This document shows positions 51,315 to 58,989 of a stretch of DNA of 64,000 nt, piece by piece; position 1 is the first letter of the stretch, and each line of letters begins with the position of its first letter. Under the pieces are notes generated by a model. The model saw nothing but the letters and a program-made list of their open reading frames with translations, did no database searches and was not told the DNA's origin. Origin of the DNA: Syntrophales bacterium (GTDB taxonomy: Bacteria > Desulfobacterota > Syntrophia > Syntrophales > UBA5619); the NCBI GenBank assembly GCA_023229765.1, contig JALNYO010000005.1, positions 1 through 64,000 of the forward strand, read 5' to 3'. A program made the translations under genes and the position numbers.

Positions 51315-53615
51315 TCAGAGGTTGAGGGCAGGGTAAAATGCAGGATTTAGAACATACAACAGATTTTTTGTTTTCTTCGCAAGAACATTTAAGAGTTTTA
51401 AATCGTAACCTACGTCAAAGATATACCGAGGATTCTCGCCATCTGTTTTTATCCCCAGAAAGCTATAGTATAACATGAACTGTATAACCTGTTCGAACTT
51501 TTCACAGGGGACATGTGCACTATTGAGAATGCTCACAATTCTGTCTTGGTTAAATTCCTGTCCCTCTCCAATGAAGTAATAGATGAGTTCAGTGTCAGTG
51601 CCGAGGATGTCGGTCAGCTCTTGATCTGCTTCGGTTATTAAATCGATGGAGTATGCGCGAAGACCCTTCTCCAAATCCACTGCTTCGATCTTTGCGCGTT
51701 CCATTCCAACGGCGAATCCACGACAATGGGCTATGAGTTTTATTAGATTTCGAGGGCGCATGAGGGACCGATCAATCAGGTACTGCGAGGTCTCCTCGCC
51801 ATGATAGTGGGAAATGCAGATCTGCGACCAGACCCGTGCAAACGGAGTATCCACTGGCAGTGAGTTGTGGACAAGCCGTCGTCGCAGCATCTCTCGCAAC
51901 AGGTCTGGGTCAGTCCAGTCGAGAACGGTTCGGCTCTCCTTGCCGTAGTCCGCTGATGCCTCCACAAGGAGCTGGTAGACATCGTTCCGTACAAAGACAA
52001 CGCAATGGAAGTCGTGACCATCGCGTTGTAACTCACGCTGGATCTTGCGTGCAGCATCAATAAGACATCGTAATATCATGACATCGCCAGTTGTCAGGCC
52101 GTGCGGTGACCACCCTTTATCGAGGTTGTCAAAGAGGACCCACACGCTGTCTTTGAATTGTAGATAGGACGATAGAGTTTCGCGGATATCCCGGATGTTT
52201 CGCTTGTGAACGAGTTCAGTAACCTCATTGGCGGTCAGTCGCTGGTTGCCTTCCGTGCCGAAGCGGACTTTGAAATCCTTAATTAATTTTTGGGAAAGGC
52301 CCTGAAGGCGTTCCGAGAAATCACCTTCACCTGCGGACCCAGTCTCGTACACGTCCATCAATTTGCGATATGGTTGGTAGAGGCGTGCATCACGCTTGTG
52401 TTTATCGCGATCCTTTTCTAACAGTTTGTAACAGATTTCTAAATAAAAGATGTATTCGAAAAGTGCCGTGATTAAATGTGTCCTAGCGCCCTCAGCAAGA
52501 TAGTCGAGGACATCTTCCTTCAATCGGATTAGCTGATACCCCTCTGGCTTCAAGTCGACGACAATATTGCCGACATTAGCACGCTTTTCGTTTCGAAGCT
52601 GCGAAAAGAGCGCTGTTTTCCCGGTACCTTTCCGTCCAACAATCATGTTAACTTCTCCACGGGTTGCCCGTTTATATTGGTCCGTCCTGAGGTAATACTC
52701 GCTAAGAGTCTGGAATTCGTTTTCGGCGACCGAGTCGCCGATTGAGAGCTCGGCGAGAAAGTTGCCTTTAGGGAGTGGTAGAGGGTTGTCGGCCTGGAAA
52801 CGCTCAGTGATTTCCAGTGCAAATTCTGCAATCGAATCGGCAATATCATCAGGTTCGTAGAACGTCTTCACCAAGTCACGAACGTCCAGTGGAGCCGGCC
52901 CGCCGCCGGGTTGGAGGATAAGAGTTATCTTACCCATGCCGACTGAAAGGCCGGCAACGAAGGCTGCACGGATGTTATGGACCTCTGCATCACCGAATTC
53001 GATCGCAAGAAGCGGTATTACAGTGCCGAGACAGGATGAAACATCGTCGACTGCTTTGACAGCGGACAATCGGGATTCATCAGTAGGCATATATCCCTTA
53101 AACCCCAACCTCGCCTTCTTTATCCTAGCGGTGATCGCAATCATTGCCGAGTTGGATTGGGGAGTCTGCAGGACATATACCGGGGATTTAAAATTAATAG
53201 CCTTACGAAGTGGAATTCCGCCGTCCGAAAGAAAGGTATTGAAAAGTCCTGAGAGGTCTTGCTCGTTAATGTAGATCTCAAATCCAAGCGTATCGAAGAT
53301 GCCGATCTTATCCGCAAGAGCGCGATCCCTCGTAATATTTCCGTCACGCGTGAGATAGACCCTTTTCCCGAGTCCGATCGCGTAACCTATCTCGAACGTG
53401 ACGTTAAAGTTCATCGAAGTGACATCTGCAACAAAGATGTCTGATTCAGCAATGCCCTCAAAGATTGGATCGGTCAGTGGCCTGCCCGAGATGTCGTTCT
53501 CTTCCCAAAGGTGGAGTTCTATATCAGGGCGAACCGTGGAGAGGCCGTCTTTAGTCTTGTGGATCACATGCTTGACGTCCACTATGGCCGCGGGGTAAGC
53601 GTAGAATATCTTCAT
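51315..53615 (-). CDS. Double deoxyribosyltransferase-like domains plus P-loop ATPase (putative defence effector)
   Basis: 766 residues. Residues 1-130 resemble a nucleoside 2-deoxyribosyltransferase/TIR-like fold: ESDIFVADVTSMNFNVTFEIGYAIGLGK with candidate catalytic E75. Residues 145-275 look like a second copy in which the Glu position is Ala (HNIRAAFVAGLSVGMGK), so it may be a degenerate sensor. From 285 a P-loop ATPase with Walker A GRKGTGKT (327-334) and Walker B-like WVLFDNLD follows, then helical signal-transduction-like regions; this part resembles the Sll1717-type ATPases. The head could cleave a nucleotide or NAD when the ATPase is triggered. That is inference. AGAGG precedes the ATG. 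Confidence 0.7.
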   Translation of the reverse strand: MKIFYAYPAAIVDVKHVIHKTKDGLSTVRPDIELHLWEENDISGRPLTDPIFEGIAESDIFVADVTSMNFNVTFEIGYAIGLGKRVYLTRDGNITRDRALADKIGIFDTLGFEIYINEQDLSGLFNTFLSDGGIPLRKAINFKSPVYVLQTPQSNSAMIAITARIKKARLGFKGYMPTDESRLSAVKAVDDVSSCLGTVIPLLAIEFGDAEVHNIRAAFVAGLSVGMGKITLILQPGGGPAPLDVRDLVKTFYEPDDIADSIAEFALEITERFQADNPLPLPKGNFLAELSIGDSVAENEFQTLSEYYLRTDQYKRATRGEVNMIVGRKGTGKTALFSQLRNEKRANVGNIVVDLKPEGYQLIRLKEDVLDYLAEGARTHLITALFEYIFYLEICYKLLEKDRDKHKRDARLYQPYRKLMDVYETGSAGEGDFSERLQGLSQKLIKDFKVRFGTEGNQRLTANEVTELVHKRNIRDIRETLSSYLQFKDSVWVLFDNLDKGWSPHGLTTGDVMILRCLIDAARKIQRELQRDGHDFHCVVFVRNDVYQLLVEASADYGKESRTVLDWTDPDLLREMLRRRLVHNSLPVDTPFARVWSQICISHYHGEETSQYLIDRSLMRPRNLIKLIAHCRGFAVGMERAKIEAVDLEKGLRAYSIDLITEADQELTDILGTDTELIYYFIGEGQEFNQDRIVSILNSAHVPCEKFEQVIQFMLYYSFLGIKTDGENPRYIFDVGYDLKLLNVLAKKTKNLLYVLNPAFYPALNL

Positions 53616-53683
53616 GTCATGGACCTCTTTATGGTTCCATCTATGATAGCCTTTTCAAAACTTTAACTTAATATATGGCCCAA

Positions 53684-53709
53684 ATTTGACTTTTACGGGC
53701 TCGTCAAAT
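53684..53709. promoter_or_regulatory. Inverted repeat between the two putative defence genes
   Basis: ATTTGAC and GTCAAAT separated by 12 bases, within the 99-base AT-rich gap between the helicase stop and the ATPase start. It could be an operator or a weak terminator. Confidence 0.35.
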
Positions 53710-53714
53710 ATGAG

Positions 53715-56700
53715 TTACCCAAGATGCACCTGCATACCGTTACGGCGAAGCGATCCTTTAGACACAAGTCCTTCGATCACGTGACGGATAAGATCGGCAT
53801 TTTCGCTGCCGAGACGTTCGATGCCGAAGAGTCTGGCAATTGCCGTCGGGAGATATTCCTCGACGATTCCAAACTGGTCTTCTACAAGGTACAGCACAGC
53901 AAACGAGAGTTCATCTGGTGGTATGTGTTCAATGGATCTCTTTACCATTTCCGTCGTTACACGGAATGTTTTTATTTGTTTGTCGGGTGAGTAATAAAAA
54001 GGAGATTTAGCATTGTGTGTAATGGCCCGTTTGGTCTGAGCAGTGCGGAGTGCTCTGTTGATGTTCGAAAGGACATTCGTGCCGGCCCTTGCAACACCAT
54101 GAATTTCCTTTAATCGATCCACCAGATAATCATGATGGATTGGACCTTCGATCTTAACAAGATCACTAATTGTATTCGAGAGCTCACCACAGTACGATTC
54201 CTTGAGAAGAGAATCTCGATTCAATTTCTTCGACGGATTAAAAAGCGAATAGGGGACGCCAGGTTGATACAAGCGTGCGACTTTTTTTTCATGAGTAGCC
54301 TTGCTACACTGCTGAGGTTTTGGCATGGGTAGCGGATTAGGATCGGGTGGCGGTGCGTACACTGGATGGTCAACCGGTGCTTGCTGAGCCTGTTCAATAC
54401 TCCTCAGTATACCGGCAATAGCCTGTTCGCGATCATGAAACCACTCAACTGACCAAACACGATGAATTCTCCAACCCATGCGTTGGAGAACCAACTGACG
54501 GAGTAAATCGCGGTCCCGGGCTGTCCTTGAACTATGATAGGTGACGCCATCACACTCAATACCGAGGAGATAACGCCGTTCATCTCGCTGATCACGCACA
54601 GCCAAGTCTATACGATAACGACTCGCACCCACCTGCATGTCCACCTTGAAGCCTCTATCGAGAATGGCTGCGCGTACGGATTCTTCGAACTCGTTTGTTT
54701 CGGCATTCGTTTGGAAAACAGGTTCCTGAAGCAATTCACCACTTCGTTCCGCGTATTCAAGGAAACTCCGCAGGGATGTCGCACCCCGGTTGTTTGGATT
54801 GACACCGCTGAGATCCTGCGATCGCAAGCTGGACACCAGAATACACTCCCACTTGGAGCGTGTAATGAGAACGTTCAATCGACGCCACCCGCCATCAGTA
54901 TTAATAGGCCCGAAATTCATACTGAGTCCACCGGCATGATCCCGCCCATACCCGACACTAATAATCATAGTATCCCGTTCATCGCCCTGGACATTTTCCA
55001 ATGATTTGACAAATACTCCTTCGGGACGGCTTTTATCGAAGAATGTGTCAAGATCTGGTCGCGATAGTAATGCTTCAGCGATCGCATCCTCAATAGCCTC
55101 TTTTTGGCTGAGGTTAAGGGATACGATTCCGAGCGACCGTTCCGGATAGCGTTCAAAATGTTCCAGAGCCAGATGGGCAACAATTCTAGACTCAATTCGA
55201 TTCATTCGACTTCGCCCGCGGTCATAGACACCTTCTGGAACATATTTGAAGCGAACACCTTGACCCTCTGCTTTCGTATTTGCAGACGGAAATGTGATGA
55301 GCTTATTGTCATAGAAAAAGTGATTCGAAAACTTGATGAGCCTTTCGTCTCGGCTCCGATAATGCCATCGCAGGTAGGACTCATGGAATACCGGCACAAC
55401 TGCTATGCAATCGTCTAGCAGTGACTCCAATGGCGCTTGCCCTCCATCCAAGTCTTCATCGTCTTCTTCCTCTTCTGGTACAAGCGATGACTCGAAAAAA
55501 GACGTCGGCGGCAGTTGGTTGGGATCGCCAGCCACAACAACTTGTGTTGCCCGTAAAATAGAGGGAATGGCTTCGGCTGTCGGCAATTGGGATGCCTCGT
55601 CAAAGACGACGAGATCAAAGTGGAACACATCTGGTTTCAAGTAGGTCGATACGGAAATAGGACTCATCAGAAGGCATGGCTTCAATGTTTGCAGTACATG
55701 GGGGATTTCGGCAAAGAGTTTCCTCAGTGGTTTGATCCGTTTCCTTTTCTGCAACTCACGGCGAAGGATGCCGATTTCGCTGGCACTTTCGGGAATGCTT
55801 TCCGCGGCGCGGACTCGCGACGAGGCAGATGACGCGGTCGCTTGTACTTGCGCTATCGCAAGCCGGCGGACGCTTTCGTCGAGCGCTCGGTACTTGTTGA
55901 TGAGATTACGCCCTTTGGCCTCCGTGAATCCTGCGAGCGTACTGCTGCGATCCATCGCGCCGCTTATCCATAGATTGAGGAATCGACGCTTGAAGATACG
56001 GTGTGCATCGGTTGCGCTTACCGTCCCGAAACTATCCAGGAAAGTCGATAAACCGCATGCCGCACAGCGTTTCATCGCGCGATCAAGCAGTACCCACTCC
56101 CGCACCTGCTTCATGGACGCTAGAAGAGCGGTGGCGCGGTTGGCAGCCTCAGGCATTGGGGCATCGCTGGCAATTTCGCCTTGGATGAAACCATGCGGCC
56201 AGTCATTATCAAGTCGTTGCATCCATGTCGGTAGCGTGTCTGCAAAAGGGGAAATCAAGAGTAGCATTTTTTCGGCTGCGCTTCGTAGATCGGCACTCAG
56301 TGATGATATTGGTACAGCATCTTTGCCTGCTGCGGTTAGCGCTCGTTTGCATAACCCCGCAACTGTGAAAGAACGGGAGAGTTCTTGAAAAATTGCCGGA
56401 CTCGACGCAACGGATGTCTCGAGTTGTGAATCGATGGCTGCACGCTGATCGTCAAACCAAAGCTGTATCTCAGAGGCGCGATGGCACTTCTCGTAAAGAG
56501 ACTTAATCCATTTTCGTTTGAACTGTATGCCTTCGCAGAGAGACGTTTTTACCAGATTCCTCCATCTCCAATGCGATGGCTTGAAGTACGCATGCCACGT
56601 CCCATATCGATCGCAGATAGGAGCCAGGAGGGTTGCTACATCGTTTAGTGGTCTGTCAATCGCTCGGCGAATTTCCGATAAAAGTTCATCCAGTTCCCTT

Positions 56701-58508
56701 CTTTGTTCGGCCGCAGTCGCAAAGATTTTTTCCAGTTTCGTGAGCTTGTTTTCATTAAACTGCCACCAATTTTGGGGTAGTTGTTTAGTTTCAGCTACAG
56801 CCGTGAGTGCAGGCTTGAAAAGATTCCATTTGCTGATAGACAAAGATCTGGCACCAGGAATGAGATTTTCAAGCTGTTCAGCCGGCGGGCTGATTTTCTG
56901 GTAAAGACCGGCAACCTCTCGAAGAGACGCTTCGAGACTCTCCTGTTCAACCAGCCCAAATTGACTGGGAGAAAACCCATTCCAGTTATGGGTTGTCCTC
57001 TGGTCAAAGACGGTTGAGTTTGCGGCAACCTCCTCGAGAGCGTGGAGACATTGTTCAAAATCAGTCTGGGGTGCGTCGAGGGGATTAGGCCAGGGTAAAA
57101 CGCCGCGGACATCAGGAACGTTTTCAAGATGGGTGAGTTGTGCATTCGCTCGATAGACTGAGAGCCCCAAAGGCTGAAGAGGGGCATGGAGTTCCCTGGC
57201 GTAGGTGTTGAGTTCATCACGGATTTTCAAAAGCGCACTGAGTTCTCGATCCAACGCATCGCCGTCGCTGCTCGGCTCTGCTTCCAATGTGCGTCGGAGT
57301 TCATCGATGACCTTCTGCTTGCCTGCTTTTGTACTGTGTGCTTCCAGACAAAAGCGCTGCAAACCCAATTCCTTGATCCTTTCATAGACAACATTGAGTG
57401 CGGCCATTTTTGCACTCACGAATAAAACTTTTTTATTTTTTTGCAGTGCATTGGAGATAAGATTTGCAATCGTTTGGCTTTTCCCCGTTCCTGGGGGTCC
57501 GTGGACGACTACGTGATGTCCTAGAGACGACAAGGTGAGTGCTTCAAGCTGACTCGAATCGGTAGGCAGTACTGGAATTGGGACAGTTGTGGGTGTCGGC
57601 AGTGTATCAAGTTCATGGGGGAGTGCTTCAGATATGCCCGTCGATTTTGTTGCTCGTGAAAGTGCACCAACGACTGGATGGGTGGTGGCTACGCCTACAA
57701 GGGCCTGAAGGTCGCGATAAATGACCAGGGACTCAAAGGAGAAGGTGCTGAGCCAAACCTCCTCGATAACTTTCCAGGCTTGTTCCCGAACAGTACGACG
57801 GATACGCTGAAGAAGTTTCACCAGAGACTGATGGTCCGGTTCATCAGGCAGTTCAGGTAGTTCAATTTTATGTCGTTCCCGGAGATAGTACTCAAGCGCG
57901 GGATTCATTTGGGCATCTTCATCTGCTAAGCAGAGACGGAGGGGCGCGTCCGGTCCCTTACTTTCGAATTCGCAAGGCACCATCCAGAGAGGGCTCACCG
58001 ATTCGCCCAAAAGATCGTCCTTCCACTGGAGTGCGCCAAACGTCAGGTACAGAGTCGTAACGCCACGTTCCTCTAATGTGGTGCGCGCATTGTTGTGGAT
58101 GCGACGGAGTCTGCGCATGAGGTCGATTGGTTTCGCGTCGAGGGTAATATCTCCGGACTCGATGATAAGCTCAGTCTCTTCATCAGGTGGGATGAGTAAT
58201 GGCTGTTCAGGATGGTTCTTATGCTTACGGACGAGAGGCATCCGTAGCTGCTTTCCTTCAATCACGAACGTTGAGAAAATTGCATTAGCGTCAGGTTCGA
58301 TCACCGAAAATTTTGCAACGCGAGATCGGTTGAGACCGATTAGGGGATTGGATTTGGTGAGATCAAGCACCCGATCTTGCCAGCGGCGCATCTGAGCCTT
58401 TACGCGTGTAGCATCAATGCGACCGGGCGTTACGCCGGTCGATTGGCTTGTCTTCTCGGTATCGGAGCTCGTGTCAGGTACGTGTGTCATTTTATCACGT
58501 CTTTGCAT
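53715..58508 (-). CDS. DUF4011 / SF1 helicase / Vsr-like nuclease / DUF3320 protein
   Basis: 1597 residues. Order: DUF4011-like domain (about 30-270; RRWQDRVLDLTKSNPLIGLN), SF1 helicase with Walker A GPPGTGKS (337-344), a long helical insertion (400-920), then DEAS Walker B (970), GDPNQLPP (994-1001), HYRSRDERL, LENVQGDERD and NVLITRSK motifs typical of Upf1-like AAA_11/AAA_12 helicases. A Vsr/DUF559-like nuclease (about 1270-1370) has D1301, E1318 and D1320. A DUF3320-like C-terminal part follows. This architecture is common in bacterial defence islands (called HheA in some catalogues, from memory). Two ATGs (58508, 58490) compete; neither has a clear ribosome site. Confidence 0.85.
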   Translation of the reverse strand: MQRRDKMTHVPDTSSDTEKTSQSTGVTPGRIDATRVKAQMRRWQDRVLDLTKSNPLIGLNRSRVAKFSVIEPDANAIFSTFVIEGKQLRMPLVRKHKNHPEQPLLIPPDEETELIIESGDITLDAKPIDLMRRLRRIHNNARTTLEERGVTTLYLTFGALQWKDDLLGESVSPLWMVPCEFESKGPDAPLRLCLADEDAQMNPALEYYLRERHKIELPELPDEPDHQSLVKLLQRIRRTVREQAWKVIEEVWLSTFSFESLVIYRDLQALVGVATTHPVVGALSRATKSTGISEALPHELDTLPTPTTVPIPVLPTDSSQLEALTLSSLGHHVVVHGPPGTGKSQTIANLISNALQKNKKVLFVSAKMAALNVVYERIKELGLQRFCLEAHSTKAGKQKVIDELRRTLEAEPSSDGDALDRELSALLKIRDELNTYARELHAPLQPLGLSVYRANAQLTHLENVPDVRGVLPWPNPLDAPQTDFEQCLHALEEVAANSTVFDQRTTHNWNGFSPSQFGLVEQESLEASLREVAGLYQKISPPAEQLENLIPGARSLSISKWNLFKPALTAVAETKQLPQNWWQFNENKLTKLEKIFATAAEQRRELDELLSEIRRAIDRPLNDVATLLAPICDRYGTWHAYFKPSHWRWRNLVKTSLCEGIQFKRKWIKSLYEKCHRASEIQLWFDDQRAAIDSQLETSVASSPAIFQELSRSFTVAGLCKRALTAAGKDAVPISSLSADLRSAAEKMLLLISPFADTLPTWMQRLDNDWPHGFIQGEIASDAPMPEAANRATALLASMKQVREWVLLDRAMKRCAACGLSTFLDSFGTVSATDAHRIFKRRFLNLWISGAMDRSSTLAGFTEAKGRNLINKYRALDESVRRLAIAQVQATASSASSRVRAAESIPESASEIGILRRELQKRKRIKPLRKLFAEIPHVLQTLKPCLLMSPISVSTYLKPDVFHFDLVVFDEASQLPTAEAIPSILRATQVVVAGDPNQLPPTSFFESSLVPEEEEDDEDLDGGQAPLESLLDDCIAVVPVFHESYLRWHYRSRDERLIKFSNHFFYDNKLITFPSANTKAEGQGVRFKYVPEGVYDRGRSRMNRIESRIVAHLALEHFERYPERSLGIVSLNLSQKEAIEDAIAEALLSRPDLDTFFDKSRPEGVFVKSLENVQGDERDTMIISVGYGRDHAGGLSMNFGPINTDGGWRRLNVLITRSKWECILVSSLRSQDLSGVNPNNRGATSLRSFLEYAERSGELLQEPVFQTNAETNEFEESVRAAILDRGFKVDMQVGASRYRIDLAVRDQRDERRYLLGIECDGVTYHSSRTARDRDLLRQLVLQRMGWRIHRVWSVEWFHDREQAIAGILRSIEQAQQAPVDHPVYAPPPDPNPLPMPKPQQCSKATHEKKVARLYQPGVPYSLFNPSKKLNRDSLLKESYCGELSNTISDLVKIEGPIHHDYLVDRLKEIHGVARAGTNVLSNINRALRTAQTKRAITHNAKSPFYYSPDKQIKTFRVTTEMVKRSIEHIPPDELSFAVLYLVEDQFGIVEEYLPTAIARLFGIERLGSENADLIRHVIEGLVSKGSLRRNGMQVHLG

Positions 58509-58575
58509 TCACAATTTTCTGTTTTCCCGACAATAATCAAGATTACCTACATCACAGCTGTTACGAAAAAAAGAA

Positions 58576-58606
58576 ACCCCGTTCTCTATTGGTTGAGACA
58601 CGGGGT
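58576..58606. repeat. Hairpin repeat, copy A
   Basis: ACCCCGT-TCTC, 8-base loop, GAGA-C-ACGGGGT. The segments TTCTCT and GAGACACGGGG recur in copy B at 61759-61783 on the far side of the acylase gene. On either strand it could act as a terminator, but the T-run is weak. Confidence 0.5.
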
Positions 58607-58835
58607 CTTTGTGAAATCCTTTTCATGGCTTCCTTTCTCGACGACGTTAAAAAAGCCTCCTGCTGGATCATATAAAGTTATAAGGATCGTATATTTATAC
58701 AATTAAGAATAATCAAATAAATCCTCTTTCGTCAAGGGTTATTTGGGGAATGGCCAATCAGTCACACTTCCATTCCGTATTCAATGATCCGGCCTGATAA
58801 GCCAAACTGAACAGTAGTATTTGAACCTTAGATTA

Positions 58836-58984
58836 TCAACCTCCGCTAGAGATTCTTATCCGCTCCAACGTCCTGAAGGCCAGTTGAGTATCGTCGGAAG
58901 GCAGGCCGGCGGACATGTTGCCGGCATGGCGATTTGGAGGATAATCGCGGATCCCGCCGAAACGCTGCCGGCGCTGGCCCGGCT
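58836..58984 (-). pseudogene. Possible ADP-ribosylglycohydrolase fragment
   Basis: A 49-codon frame between stops contains NMSAGLPSDDTQLAFRTLER. The (S/T)DDTQ motif followed by a helix resembles the metal-binding segment of ADP-ribosylglycohydrolases (DraG family), where it lies about 40-60 residues into the protein. There is no start, and the rest of the gene is absent. It lies directly after the acylase stop. It may be chance. Confidence 0.25.
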
Positions 58985-58989
58985 GTTAT

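Larger units (their letters stand above)
58509..58989. other. Intergenic region between the defence gene and the acylase gene
   Basis: About 480 bases. It contains the hairpin at 58576-58606, an AT-rich stretch (58660-58740) that may hold the helicase promoter, and the fragment at 58836-58984. The rest shows nothing that I can name. Confidence 0.5.
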
